Source: Symbiodinium natans | Lineage: Eukaryota; Sar; Dinophyceae; Suessiales; Symbiodiniaceae | Direction: 5' to 3' | Length of the DNA: 64,000 bases | NCBI GenBank assembly: GCA_905221605.1 | Contig: CAJNDS010002244.1 | Span: 74,501 to 138,500 of the forward strand | Shown here: piece after piece, positions 33,623 to 44,601 of the stretch | Layout of the letters: every line of letters starts with the position of its first letter | Position numbering within the stretch: position 1 is the first letter of the stretch | The notes under the pieces: generated by a model | Seen by the model: the letters and a program-made list of their open reading frames with translations, nothing else | Databases searched by the model: none | What the model was told of the DNA's origin: nothing | Position numbers and translations under genes: made by a program

Positions 33623-34283
33623 GTAGATACAGCTCCCCAAGCTATAGCTCAGAGCTCTGATCTAGCGCCACACCTCGTGACACAGGCAGTCGTTGCCAAG
33701 ACTCTTCTTCGTCGAGAAGGAGTCGAAGGAGAAGAACGCCATGAGGATGCTGATGTTATGATTTTATGCTACTTGAACTTGGGCTGAAACTAAATCTTTG
33801 TAGAGTACTGACCTCCGGCATGAGCCTCATGGCAAGATAACCCTGAACTCTAAACCCTTAATTTGAGTCAGCTTTCTGGTGTCATGGGACTGTTCACTTT
33901 CATAACAAAAGATGATTCTCTAGGGTCAGCACAATGTGTAGCCACCAACCTTTTAGGCCTTTAGGGCTTAGGGTTCAGGTTTAGGGAACCCTAAACCCTA
34001 AACTTTAAACCCTAAACTTTAAACCCTAAACCCTAAACCCCATGCCCCTAAACCTTAAAACCACCTATCTGACACCCAGCTGTGGCCGGAGCCTGGATGT
34101 GCCTCTGACAAACGCAGGCTTGCTCAAAGATGAAAACATAGGGTTTAGGGTTTAGGGTTTAGGGTTTAGGGTTACATGTGCAGACATCCAGAAATCGATG
34201 CGTGTATCCACCTCCTGGTTCATGCGTGTGCACGTGCATGCAACGTAGCGCGGCACCTTCGAGCCCCGAAAGCTTTAACAGAC
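33623..34283. other. Unassigned stretch
   Basis: 33625-33787 is open on plus (APHLVTQAVVAKTLLRREGV) to a stop, and also partly open on minus. No family recognised. Telomere-like runs at 33960-34035 and 34139-34173. Confidence 0.45.
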
Positions 34284-34383
34284 GTGGAGGTTCATGGGTG
34301 GTGAAACATAGGGCTAATAGGATTCTAAGTAGAGTACCATATAGTAATAAGCATGCTTGCATCTAGCCATGAACCACCAAGAG
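34284..34383. mobile_element. Family B element, diverged
   Basis: GTGGAGGTTCATGGGTGG opposes CTAGCCATGAACCACCAAG. The interior is poorly conserved. Confidence 0.7.
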
Positions 34384-35318
34384 TAAAGGACCTACCTAGA
34401 CCCGACGCTGCCCCAAACCCTAAACCCTAAACCCTAAACGCTTTTTTGTTGAATGGGGTGCGAGGGGGGCGGACAAAGGGAAACAGGTTTCTGAGAGGGC
34501 AGCTTCACCGCTTCACCTGCGTCTTTTGGGCTCATCTAGAAGCCAACTTGAACAAGCCTAAACCCTAAACCCCAAACCCTAAACCCTAGACCCTAACCCT
34601 AAACCCTAAACCCTAAACCCTCACACAGCGCAGGGTTCCGGGATCGGCTCCTACTCTCTGGCCGGGACTTTCAGTCTTCATGACTCGGAACCTAAACTCT
34701 AAACCCTAAACCCTTACTCTAAACCTAAAACCCCATGCCCTTACCCTAAACCCTTGTGATCACAGGCCACCCATTGAACCCAGGCCACCCCGGAAACCCC
34801 TCCCCCGAGAGCCGCTAGAAACCCATACTTCGGTTTTAGGGTGTCTAGGGTGTAGGGTTATAGACCTTATATATTCATACTAAGGACCCTTACATAGAGG
34901 TTTAAGGTACATTTCTCAAAATAAGAGAGGGTCCATCAGGCTGACACTCAATTCAAGTTCCACAGGGAGAGCACCCCAAAACCGTTCTTTGTATGGTCAC
35001 TTCTCTACAATAGGGTCCCATTTGGGGTCCTTACAAACAGGTGGCCCCTCTCATTCCGGGTACCCCAAAATTAAAAAAGGCACCAGATCTTAGAGAACTC
35101 AGCGTAGGATTGAAGGTCTATTCCTAAAAATTAAACCCTAAACCCTAAACCCTAAACCCTAAACCCTAAACCCTAAACCCTAAACCCTAAAGACCCCGGG
35201 CCCGCGGCCATAAAGCTTGTCGACATCCACAGTTGCATCCATCAAGAGGCTCGCAAACTGACAGAAGGTTGGGGTTTAGGGTTTAGGGTATAGGAATCTG
35301 GAGTTTTGTTTTTTTTTT
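34384..35318. other. Mosaic stretch, no supported gene
   Basis: CCCTAAA arrays at 34416-34439, 34559-34621 and 35134-35190. A family-E-like piece at 34862-34930. A minus-strand open segment near 35200-35265 (FCQFASLLMDATVDVDKLYG) is exon-like but unassigned. Confidence 0.55.
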
Positions 35319-35759
35319 GGTGGGGGGGGGGGGGGGGGGGGCCCGTTTGCGGTCTTCCTCTTGGAGGAGTGTCGAAGGATGTCCAACTCAGGTTCGGGGT
35401 TTAGGGTTTATAGTTTAGGTTGTAGGGTTTATAAACCCTAAACCCTAAACCCTAAACCCTAAACCCTAAACCCTAAACCCCAAACCCTAAACCCTAAACC
35501 TAGTACAGAAAAATTAGGGTGTGGGGTGGCCCGTTTGCGGTCTTCCTCTTAGAGGAGATTTGCATTTTGGGGGACCCCTCTTTGGGAAAAGATTAGGGTG
35601 GAAGGATGTTGAAGGATGTCCAACTCAGGTTCGGGGTTTATAGTTTAGGGTGTAGGGTTTAGGGTTGAAGGAAACCCTAAACCCTAAACCCTAAACCCTA
35701 AACCCTAAACCCTAAACCCTAAACCCTAAACCCTAAACCCTAAACCCTAAACCCTAAAC
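35319..35759. repeat. Duplicated block with CCCTAAA arrays
   Basis: GCCCGTTTGCGGTCTTCCTC and GGATGTCCAACTCAGGTTCG occur in both halves (from about 35340 and 35530), each followed by a CCCTAAA array (35428-35503 and 35672-35759). The second half has an extra stretch of about 55 bp. A long G tract at 35319-35341 starts the first half. Confidence 0.9.
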
Positions 35760-36018
35760 AATCAATCGAGGCAGGGACCCCTTTTGTGTCCCAGACACCT
35801 AAACTCTGCCAAGACCTCGAACCCGAACACAAAGCCAAACCCCGAATAAACGAGCTCCCGTCTTCGGTTGCCTAAGTGGGTTTAGGGCTTAGGTTTCGAC
35901 TCTCACAACTCGGGCCTCGCGACGGATGTTGGGGGTTGAGGGCAGGGTTGAGGGTCTTGAGCTGTTTCGGGGCTGAGGGCCCGAAGGTGGGCATAGACAG
36001 CGCCTTTTTTGCCGCCGG

Positions 36019-36062
36019 GTGGGGGGGGGGGGGGTGGGGGGGGGGGGGGGGGGGTGGGGGGG
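36019..36062 (+). repeat. Long poly-G tract
   Basis: About 44 bases that are almost all G with three T interruptions; quadruplex-prone. A second tract is at 36428-36497. They generate Gly- or Pro-rich open frames that are not genes. Confidence 0.95.
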
Positions 36063-36803
36063 GTTGCACGAAGAGCCGTCGAGGTTTCTGCCATGCAGGC
36101 TTGCAGCTCGTGGCCTGGAAGCCAATGCCCCACAGCAATGTGAATCCGAGGGTTTGGGGTTTCAGCAAAATCCAGGGCTCTAAGCCCTAAGCCCTAAGCC
36201 CTAAACCCTAAACCCTAAGCCCTAAACCCTAAACACTAAACCCTAAAGCACATCAGAAGCTAGCAGGATCCCACCTGGCACCATCGAACCACACGCTGGT
36301 TGGGCCCACCGACCACATCCTGCCACGAAGCTAGGGATTCTGCTTTACCGCTGTTAAAAGTGGGGTTTATTTAGGGTTTAGGGTTTAGGGTAAAGGATCC
36401 CGAGATTCCGAAAGAGGCTGGGGGAGGGGTCGGGGAGGGGGGGGGGGGGGGGGGGGCGGGGGGGGGGAGGGGAGGCGGGGGGGGGAGGGGTGGGGGAGGT
36501 CTAAGGGTGAGGAAAAGTGATCTCAGTAATCTGTTCTCTTTGTCCAGGTGCAATCATGTTTGAACCACATCTTCAGGTGCCGCGAACGGCGGTCTTCATC
36601 GATTTCGGCTCAAAATTTTCAGGCAACAAAAACCTGAGAAACAAAAATGTGCCCTTTTTGGTTTTTGAAGAACCTTAGAAGGGGACCCCTAAACCTCCCC
36701 AAGAAGGCAAATAAGGGCCTACCCTGCTCTCTCTGGGCATCTCGGGGCTCAGCGATCTCCAGAATGGTTTGTGGCCGTCAATGTTGGACTGTGCTCTTCA
36801 AAC

Positions 36804-36958
36804 TACTTGGAGGTTCATGGTACTTACTAACCAATTATAACTGTACTTGTAACCCTACTTATAATACCCCTAAAGGGCCTTATAGGGGTTATCCCAACAG
36901 TAAGTAGGGTTATAAGCCCAGTTGTAAGTGGTTAGTAAGTACCATGTACCTCCACGTA
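36804..36958. mobile_element. Family B element, long palindromic copy
   Basis: TACTTGGAGGTTCATGGTAC opposes GTACCATGTACCTCCACGTA. The inner palindrome TATAACTGTACTTGTAACCC / GGGTTATAAGCCCAGTTGTA is nearly the same as in the 29522 copy. Confidence 0.88.
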
Positions 36959-37162
36959 CAATACCAAGAAAAGCAGCTGGTACTGTTGCTAGATGTGGTT
37001 TGTATGCAAATTTGGTGCACTGTCTAACCCACCTTTCAGGCTGGTTCTAGGGGATGTAAGGTTTCGAATACCCGCACAAACTCCACAAACCCCCCAAAGA
37101 GCACTCAAAAAGCCCATACAGCCCCTAAAGCCAGAAACCCCAAAGGCCCCATATTCGGGTTA

Positions 37163-37255
37163 ACCACTGGCCGGCCCCACGTAGCGCATGAGCTCGACGC
37201 CGTTGCTCGGGGGCGGGTTCCAGGCAATGCTCACTTCCCGCGAGGTCGTGGACCT
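37163..37255 (-). CDS. FN3 domain exon, N-terminal half
   Basis: The minus strand reads STTSREVSIAWNPPPSNGVE followed by LMRY. This is the B-C half of a fibronectin type III domain: the buried W, the P-P-x-x-N-G turn and the start of the C strand ending in Y. A TAA follows at 37160-37162, so splicing out near VGPAS is needed if the exon is used. It is part of the minus-strand FN3 series. Confidence 0.6.
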
Positions 37256-38710
37256 TTCTTGGCGCGTTCTGCCCCAGCAGCTGTTCAGCCCTCGGCCTCC
37301 CCCCCACCCCGCCCCCTAAAGACTTTTTTGCTCCTAAACCTTTAACCCCTGACCCTGAAACCCTACAGCGGCCCAAAACTTCACACACCTAAATGATGAC
37401 CCTGCACACCTCCACAACCCAGAGGATCCCTTAGGGTTTAGGGCTCAGGGTTTAGGGCTTAGGGTTTAGGGTTCAGGAACCTTGATTTAAAATCAGAAGT
37501 CGTGAAGTATCTTGTAGTCCCGATAACGAGCAGCAAACCCTAACCCCCTAAAACTTAAACCTTAAACACGCTCCGCGGGCATCAAGTTCCCGGAGACGGC
37601 TGGTAAGAAGAGAAACAAGGACGTCCGTGTTACCAGTGTGTATGAGTGGCCAGGGCATCCAAGTACTAGATTGCACCCACAGCCATACCCTTTATTCACT
37701 TAACATCTGGCGAGGAAAAACACCCAACATTAAGCCCCCCCCTCGCCCTCCAAAAAAGGAACGGATGTGGCTCCTCAGGTGACGGCTCCTCCCACAAGTC
37801 CGTGAGCTGAGCCGGCTTGGAGTTCTTGGTGCTGAACTTCGTGACCTCATGGGGTTGGGTCCTCTTTGGGTTTAGGGTTTAGGGTTTAGGGTTTCGGGTT
37901 TCGGGTTTGGGGTTTAGGGTTTAGGGTTTTGCGTTTGAGCTTTTTGGGGCTTAGGGTTTCGGGCTTGGGTTGTTTAGGGACCAGTGGTCTCAGGGTCCAA
38001 ACCTGAAGGCTGTCTGCAAACAACCGCGCAGGTCCCCAATACCCCTTAATCAACAGGAGTGTATAGGGCCCCAAAAAAGCACATAAGCAAAAAATAGAAT
38101 AGGGATATCCCATAAATCCCCTTATGCTGAAGCCCAAAAAGGCAGGGATATCCCAATAAAATGCTTATGCTTATGTCCTTTTTGGGTCCCTAAGTGTATG
38201 CCCTAATTCATACTAAGGATCATTCTCATCGACTGCACTGAGCCCGAAATCAGAATGGTCATTCGCCACAAAACCGAGCTAGGATTCAGACTAGTGATCC
38301 CTATATAGTTTAAGGTACATTCTTTAGTAAAAGGGGTCTTAAGCGCTCTTTGGGTGTTAGCTGTAAGAAGTACGGGCTCTTTGGGTTCTGGGGCGTTTCA
38401 TCCCTTTCACAGCAGGCCTGTGGATCTCGCCAGGACAAACTTCTTAGTCCTTTTTTCGACTTTTTGTGCTAGCCAGACTCTTGGTGTTAGCTGGCACCAC
38501 GGCTTTCCGTCAAGAACTAAAGCCCTAAACCCTAAACCCCCAAACCCCAAACCCCAAACCCTAAACCCAAAACCCTAAACCCTAAACCTAAACCCTAAAC
38601 CCTAAACCCTGAAGTTTGTTCTGTCGCGCTTAGGGCCGGCCTCCGACCATGCGCTGCAGCCGATGCCTCAGCGCGCTTCGGATTTGCTGGGGCTCAATCA
38701 GTCTTCCTTA
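37256..38710. other. Mosaic stretch, weak exon-like pieces
   Basis: Minus-strand open segments near 37780-37855 (EVTKFSTKNSKPAQLTDLW) and 38620-38690 (PQQIRSALRHRLQRMVGG) are unassigned. Telomere-like arrays at 37433-37475, 37868-37930 and 38520-38610. Family-E-like pieces at 38033-38220 and 38290-38350. Confidence 0.45.
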
Positions 38711-38823
38711 CTAGGCTGCCCAGTAACCTAGGCTTAAAAAGGGTGCCCTTTTTTGCTTAAAGGGGTTTATAAGGGAACCTAAACCCCCAAAAAAGGGAAT
38801 AAGGGCACTACTGGGCATCCTAG
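38711..38823. mobile_element. Family F element abutting a family C element
   Basis: CTAGGCTGCCCAGTA opposes TACTGGGCATCCTAG. The inner AAAAAGGGTGCCCTTTTTT is itself palindromic. The family-C copy begins at the next base. Confidence 0.8.
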
Positions 38824-38941
38824 CTTACTGGCCCTAATTACGTACTGGCCCAAAACCCAAGGAAATAGAAGTTGAAACTTTCAGAATCAACTACCTTACA
38901 AGAAGCCCAGAAGTTGAAAAGTTGGGTTTTGAGCCAGTAAG
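38824..38941. mobile_element. Family C element, copy 2
   Basis: CTTACTGGCC, then a short partial repeat of the end, then GTACTGGCCCAAAACCCAAG; the right end is GGGTTTTGAGCCAGTAAG. No target duplication is visible, consistent with insertion at the edge of another element. Confidence 0.82.
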
Positions 38942-39696
38942 ATTCTGGAAGCTTAGGGGTTAGGGCTTAGGGTGTTAGGGTTTAGGGTGTTTGGGTTTAG
39001 GGTGTTGGGGTCTAGGGTATCAGGGCTTAGGGTCTCTCTACCTCTCTCTCTCTCTCCATTTTTTCTCTGCAAGGGTTTTGCGGTTTAGGGTGTTAGGGCT
39101 TTGGGTGACCCTAATCCCTATGACCCAACATACTAACACTAAACCCCTAAACCCCAAACACAAAACCTGTTAGGGTTTTGGGTTCGGGTATACCTCTGCA
39201 GGGGGGAAGCTGCTCCTGCAGCTTTTGTCAGAGTCGAATCTTGGAATCTCGGAGCCTCGCACCTGTTGACGCATGTTCCGTGCGAACGAAGCCATGCTGT
39301 TGGTTAGAGGCTTAGGCCCTAAACCCTAAACCCTGAACCCTGAACCCTGAACCCTAAACCCTAAACCCCAAACCCTAAACCCCAAACCCTAAGCCCTAAA
39401 CCCGGGTGAGCCCACTGAGCCACTCTGAACAGTAAACTCGAAACGGCCGGGGCCATGACCTCGTTTGTACCCCACTGCTCCTAGGACCCCTTTTAAGCAG
39501 CATGGGCCATTAGGGTTTAGGGTTTAGGGTTTAGGCCTTATAATCCCCCTAACCAACCCTATAAAGGACCTTTTCAAGGGGTTCTAGGGAATGTAGGTAA
39601 GCCCAACTCTTTGAAACCCAGTAAGCCTGGCCTATTTCCGAATACAAGTTGCGTCTTGGCGTTGGGGAACCCTAAACCCGAAACCCTAAACCCTAA
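38942..39696. other. Mosaic stretch, no supported gene
   Basis: Telomere-like runs with GGGTGTTAGGG and GGGTGTTTGGG variants at 38955-39100, a (CT)n tract near 39028-39056, and a CCCTAAA array at 39317-39402. Confidence 0.6.
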
Positions 39697-39808
39697 ACCG
39701 CGGGATGATCGAGATGCTAGTTTGCTGCGAGGGGCTGTTGCATGCCCGGTGCGTGAAGTAGTAGGCTGTGCCATCTGTCCGCAGCAGCTGGACCCGAGGG
39801 CTCATCGG
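39697..39808 (-). CDS. FN3-like exon (tentative)
   Basis: The minus strand reads PRVQLLRTDGTAYYFTHRAC, with the D-G-x-x-Y-x-F pattern of an FN3 F strand, followed by NSPSQQTSISII. The whole segment of about 37 codons is open and lies between telomere-like runs. Weaker than the segments at 16015, 37163 and 46495. Confidence 0.4.
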
Positions 39809-40169
39809 GTTTAGGGTTTAGGGTTTAGGGTTTAGGGATACAGGGGTTCAACCACAGCTAGTAAGGCATATTTAGGGCTATCAGGCTTCCCGAAACTGTC
39901 CCAACAACCTACACCTACACCCCCAAACCTGGACTACAAGGCCCTTTATTTACGCCCCATACCGCAAACTTGCCAACATGGGTAGCCCCAATTCTGGTGA
40001 TTTGTATGGTAACCATTCTTAGAAAGAACTTAAAATCCCACTCAGAACTACCCGAATGAGCCTCCAAGTAAGCTCCCGCAGCTCGAGACCTATACTTGCC
40101 ACAAGAGCCCAATTAGTCAGCATGAAAAAGTATCCCCGTGTCGTCTGAGGCACCTTCCTTACATAACCT

Positions 40170-40251
40170 CATGGGTTTCCCTACTACCCCCCCCCCCCCC
40201 CCCCAAGGCTGTTGGGGGGGTTGGTATAGAGGGGGGTAGTAGGAACCCATG
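40170..40251. mobile_element. Family H element, best copy
   Basis: CATGGGTTTCCCTACTACC opposes GGTAGTAGGAACCCATG around a 17-base C tract and matching G tracts, a strong hairpin. Confidence 0.85.
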
Positions 40252-40316
40252 ATAACCGATTCAGGTCCAGTCCAAAGTACCCAAGCCCTAACCCGGAAAT
40301 GCGGCAAGGGCATACT

Positions 40317-40515
40317 TGGGCGTTCATCGGTAGCGAAAAGTAGGAATATAACTAGACTTACCTACTCATAACCCTCTTTCGGGTGCTTATAACCCTATTT
40401 ATGACCCGCAAACCCTGAACACTAAACCCTAAACGGCCCTAAGCCCTAAACCCTTTTTGCTAAACCCTAAACCCTAAACCCTACTTATAACCCACCCAAA
40501 TCAACCTCCCAAGGT
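40317..40515. mobile_element. Family B element split by a telomere-like insert
   Basis: The left part (GGCGTTCATCGGTAGC ... AACCCTATTTATGACCC) and right part (AACCCTACTTATAACCCACC ... CAACCTCCCAAGGTA) flank about 67 bp of CCCTAAA-type DNA (40410-40476). The segment at the junction, 40391-40409, is duplicated at 40477-40495 with 16 of 19 matches. Confidence 0.75.
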
Positions 40516-40597
40516 AGGAGGCTCTAAGTATGGCAAGCAAGCACCCTAACCCTAAACCCTGAACCCTAAACCCTAAACCCTGAACCCTAAACCCCAA

Positions 40598-40651
40598 GCA
40601 GTCGCCTTTCAAGCCGTGCACTCGGAAGGCGTAGCTGCCCTGGTCCATAAG
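40598..40651 (-). CDS. FN3-like exon (tentative)
   Basis: The minus strand reads LMDQGSYAFRVHGLKGDC, with the G-x-Y-x-F-R-V core of an FN3 F strand. Short, with telomere-like DNA on both sides; open in this frame throughout. Confidence 0.4.
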
Positions 40652-41087
40652 CTTCTAGGCTTGAGCGAGTTTTTGTTTTTGTTCTGTTGTTTCGGGAGGG
40701 GGGGGGGGGTTTAGGGTTAAGGGTAAAGGGTTAAGGGTTAAGGGTTTAGGGTTTAGGGATTGGGTTTCGGGGTTTGGGGTTTGGGGTTTAGGGTTTGGGT
40801 GGGCCTTGGTCGGAGCTGGGGCTTGCGGGGTACCATTCTGGAGGAACAAAATGTATCCCAAAACCTAAACCCTAAACCCTAAACCCTAAACCCCAAACCC
40901 TAAACCAACTGTTAGGTTCAGGGTCCAGGGCTTCGACTCTCACACTGGCACATGTCTGGGTTTAGGGTTTTCAGGGAGGGAGGAGGGGGAATAAACTCTG
41001 GCCGCAGCTGTCTTAACCAAGTGCCTAAGCACAACTTGACCTTTACAGGTTCTGAGTAGGGAATGAGGAGTTCGGCACCTGCTACAC

Positions 41088-41185
41088 CCCTTTATATATA
41101 CATATATATATATATACATATGTACATATGTACATACATATATATATATATTATTTATGTATTTTTTATTTATATATTTATATAT
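41088..41185. repeat. AT-rich microsatellite
   Basis: (AT)n with ATATGTAC interruptions and a TTATTTAT tail. Open frames here are artefacts. Confidence 0.93.
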
Positions 41186-41270
41186 CTTTCAGGGAAATCT
41201 ATACGGTACCTCAGCCTGCGAAATTTTCGGGGAGCAGGCCTGGTCCTTGTGCCTCAGCTTCTTCAGATCC

Positions 41271-41400
41271 TTGGCAGCCCAGTAGCCATAGGACAATAAG
41301 TTAGGGTTTAGGGTTTAGGCTTTAGGGTTTAGGGGGTTACTTTATAAGGGAGCCTAGAACCCCCCCAAAAAAGGGTAACACGGTACCACTGGGCAACCAA
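41271..41400. mobile_element. Family F element with telomere-like insert
   Basis: TTGGCAGCCCAGTAGCCATA opposes CCACTGGGCAACCAA. Where the 33505 copy continues smoothly, this copy has TTAGGGTTTAGGG-type DNA at 41301-41332, then resumes with GGTTACTTTATAAGGGAGCC. Confidence 0.8.
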
Positions 41401-41551
41401 GAATCTGAGCCCTGGATCTTTGTGTTGCTCTGGACCTCCTCGGCGTCGATCAGTATCCTCAGTGGCTTGGTTCAGGGCTTATGCTGGTTTAGGGTTTGGG
41501 GTTTTGAGCTTAGGTTTTGGGGTTTAAGGTTTGGGGTTTAGGCTGTGACTA

Positions 41552-41657
41552 TTTGGAGGTTCATGGATATCTATCAGAAGGGATCTGTGCACAGTACCCA
41601 ATATCATAGCTATCATGCGTATTGCCCTGCTTAAAACTACCCACGCTTCTCCAAGTA
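41552..41657. mobile_element. Family B element, diverged
   Basis: ATTTGGAGGTTCATGGATAT at the left and ACTACCCACGCTTCTCCAAGTA, less two bases, at the right. Confidence 0.7.
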
Positions 41658-41857
41658 AAAGGGCAGCCGACTAAGGGCGTTTTCTTGGGTTTGAACCTAT
41701 TTTTGTTTCTATTACCCTGAATCCCCTTCGTAATTCTTTTAAGTCCATAACAACTGTAATCTCTCAAGGCCCCCCCCCCAAACCTACCCCAGTAAACCCT
41801 GAAGCTGCAGGGGATGCGCTGCAATGCGAGCAGGCCTTCCACCTTGGCTTTTTCTTC

Positions 41858-41959
41858 GTTGCTGAGTTCAGAAGCCCCGCCAAAAAAGTGTGCACTTTCA
41901 GTTCTATAGGGGGATTGTAGTAGCCAAAAGGGGCAACGTGTACTCACTCAGCTACTAAG
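41858..41959. mobile_element. Family D element, copy 4
   Basis: GTTGCTGAGTTCAGAAGCCC at the left and CTCACTCAGCTACTAAG at the right. The core AAAAAAGTGTGCACTTTCAG is intact; the right arm is diverged. Confidence 0.8.
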
Positions 41960-42241
41960 TTGTTGGGGTTGCGGGCGTGGCAGCTGTAAAAAGCCCAAGA
42001 CTTCTGGGTGTTGATCCAAGATATCGAAGGGGAGTTACATGGTTTCTCAATCTGAGCAGAGGCCTGCCTTTCCTTGCGCTCCCACATCGGGTTGGCAATA
42101 TATGGGCCTGAAGAAGTAAAATAGGCTTCTTTTGCATGTTTTTGTTGAGGGGTTATTCTAGTATTAGTAGAATCATATAGGGACCATACGGGAAGACTGT
42201 TAGTAATTATTCCGACCCATATAGAGTACCCCCTCCCCCCC

Positions 42242-42309
42242 CATGTGTAAGCTGCTCGCCATTCCTCCTCGATCGCGTCGGGCCGCAGCGCTAGCCTCTC
42301 GTAGATTGT
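42242..42309 (-). CDS. Possible exon: J-domain start
   Basis: After a GCACAG acceptor-like site the minus strand reads TIYERLALRPDAIEEEWRAA followed by Y. The spacing Y-x-x-L-x-L-x-x-D-A-x-x-x-E-x-R-x-A-Y is that of helices I and II of DnaJ-type J domains. The diagnostic HPD motif would lie in the next exon and is not found here. Tentative. Confidence 0.33.
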
Positions 42310-42564
42310 CACTGTGCATGGGCTGACATGTTAACAGTCCTTCATGGGATTGAAAATGGGGGGGGGGTAAAAGTAAACCCTTTCGCGACTTATTTTTGAA
42401 TGGGTAAAGGAAAGAAGTGGAATTGAAAGTTATCCCAAAGCACAACCCAGGTATTCCGGAAAGGAATTCCCAATGCCAGAATCACCCCACAAAAGTGATC
42501 AAGGACAACTTCGCACTAGACGACCTAACACAAAGCCGGGCGCAATGGTGATCATTGCGATACT

Positions 42565-42723
42565 TTGGGGATGTGCCCCCGTATACTAACAGTCCTTCAT
42601 CTGGATTAGAATAGGGGTACCATCATCTCAATTAAGCCCGAAACCCTAAATCCGAAACAATAAACCCTAAACCCTAAATCCTAAACCCTAAACCCACTCT
42701 TAGTATACGGGGGAACATCCCAA
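42565..42723. mobile_element. Family A element with perfect 8-bp target duplication and telomere insert
   Basis: TTGGGGATGTGCCCCCGTAT at the left and ATACGGGGGAACATCCCAA at the right. GCGATACT flanks it exactly at 42557-42564 and 42724-42731. The interior is replaced by CCCTAAA-type DNA (about 42633-42695). An 8-bp duplication is characteristic of hAT-like and some other cut-and-paste transposons. Confidence 0.92.
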
Positions 42724-43137
42724 GCGATACTGGTGAAGCCTAGGCTCCGAGATTCGATCAGACGTTAGCAGTGCAGCAGCAGGAAACGAAGAACAGGCTA
42801 CATCAGGAGTTACCCTAAACCCTAAACCCTAAACTCTAAACCCTTAAGGTTGTACCCTTGGGTTTGGGGTCCTTTTTTAAGGATCCCGAAGAGACTACAA
42901 GGGCCATATTAGGAGTATTAAGGGGAACCTTTAGGGGTACAACCTTAGGGGTACGAGTCTTCATCCCTCGAAACCCTACACCCCAAACCCCACACCCTAA
43001 ACCCTGAGCTTCCCGAAACCAACAGCCGATTCTGACACGGAAAGTCCTGGAAGCTTGAAATCCCACGTAATCAGCAGCGCCAGATGAACAGGTAGGCGTT
43101 GGGAACCCTAAACCCTAAACCCAACAGCTCCGGCTCC

Positions 43138-43250
43138 GGTTTAGGGTTTAGGGTTTAGGGTTTAGGGTTTAGGGTTTAGGGTTTAGGGTTTAGGGTTTAG
43201 GGTTTAGGGTTTATTTGGGGTTTAGGGTTTAGGGTTTAGGGCTTAGGGCC
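43138..43250 (+). repeat. TTTAGGG array
   Basis: About fifteen units with one TTTATTTGGGG interruption. Confidence 0.96.
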
Positions 43251-43504
43251 AACCTAGGATGGTCAGGCGGCTCCTTCTGTGTTAGGTTTGCAATGGGTTT
43301 TGAGGGGAGGCTCATCCTGAACAGCAAGGAAGAAGGGGTACTACTGGGGTTTAGGGTTCAGGTTCAGGAGTAGGGTAACTAGAATTATAGCTGGTTACAA
43401 CCTTGCTTATATCCCTACTCATAAACTTATTTAGGGTTGAGGAAACCACAAGAAGAACCGCCGCATGATTTGAGGAATGTGCTTAATGATTTTGGAAGAT
43501 CTGG

Positions 43505-43575
43505 GCAACTAGGCGCCTGATCTCGTACCTCTCAATTTCCGCGCCGTTGTCATGTGGCGGCTTCCTCAGCAGATT
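43505..43575 (-). CDS. FN3 domain exon, B-C half
   Basis: After an AATGCAG acceptor-like site the minus strand reads RKPPHDNGAEIERYEIRRL. P-P-x-D-N-G-x-x-I-x-x-Y-x-I is a canonical FN3 B-C loop and C strand. One of the strongest members of the minus-strand FN3 series. Confidence 0.65.
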
Positions 43576-44052
43576 CTGCATTCGGGCAACTGTGGAATGT
43601 GCATAAGTCTCTCTTGCCGGTGAAGAACCTCGACCCCTGGGAGGATCTACAAAGTAGAACCCCCAAGTAGTACGCGATACTGCTATTGGGTCATCCTAAA
43701 CCCTAAACCCTAAACCCTGAACCCTAAACCCTACACCGTCAGGTCTAGGAACCCTTACAGGGATCTACTTTTCGGATCCTCGCAGGGGTATGGGAAGCTA
43801 TGTTTCAGGGTTTTAGGGTTTTAGGGTTTGAGGGTTTAGGGTTTCGGGTTTTAGGGTTTAGGGGTTCAGGTTCCCTTATCAGCCTCTTTCAACTAGTGCT
43901 ACAAGGGCACCCTTTTTGGTTGCTAAGTTACTCTTGGGTCTAGCCTCATGCTTAAGTGCTTCTGGGTACGATCGCTCTCTCGATTGCTCTTGATGTCCAA
44001 GAGCATTCGTACGTATTGCCTGTGCTAATCACTACAAGTGAACCCCCAACCC

Positions 44053-44149
44053 TACTTGGAGGTTCGTGGGTAATAAGTAGGGTTACAAGTATCGTAGACC
44101 CGATTTAGGGTAATTATGACCCTACTTATCGCTGCACATGAACCTCCAT
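44053..44149. mobile_element. Family B element
   Basis: TACTTGGAGGTTCGTGGGTA opposes GCACATGAACCTCCAT. The interior keeps AAGTAGGGTTACAAGTAT and GACCCTACTTAT. Confidence 0.78.
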
Positions 44150-44379
44150 CACCCATGTTCATTTCGAAGGAGAGTTGCGGAGATGGGTTTAGGGTTTAGG
44201 GTTTAGGGATGGTTTAGGGTTTATTGTTTAGGGTTTCGTTTAGGGTTTAGGGACCCTACAATGGATATATGGACCGGCGCACATACAGACCAAACGCAGT
44301 CGTAATTGGACAGCGCTGTTTGAAGACCCAAAAACCCTCAAACCCTAAAACCCCAAAACCCAAAAAACCCAAAAACCCA

Positions 44380-44482
44380 AAAAACCTAAAACCCTAAAAC
44401 CCTAAAACCCTAAAACCCTAAAACCCTAAAACCCTAAAACCCTAAAACCCTAAAACCCTAAAACCCTAAAACCCTAAAACCC
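44380..44482 (-). repeat. Homogeneous CCCTAAAA (TTTTAGGG) variant array
   Basis: About thirteen perfect eight-base units, the unit used at telomeres of some green algae, in place of the seven-base unit of the rest of the window. Preceded by degenerate AACCCAAAA repeats. Confidence 0.97.
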
Positions 44483-44521
44483 TTCAATCCTAGACCCTAA
44501 CCCTAAACCCAAAACCCTCAA

Positions 44522-44601
44522 CTCAGGCTCCAGCCACTTGACTTCGATGAACTCAAGGGAGGTCAACTCAGAGCTGAGAGGCATCGGCTCATTTGGCACC
44601 T
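44522..44601 (-). CDS. FN3 domain exon, N-terminal strands
   Basis: After an ACTCAG acceptor-like site the minus strand reads VPNEPMPLSSELTSLEFIEV followed by KWLEPE. This fits the linker, A strand and B strand of FN3, ending in the buried W and the x-P turn. The exon at 43505, next on the minus strand, carries a following B-C half. Confidence 0.6.
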
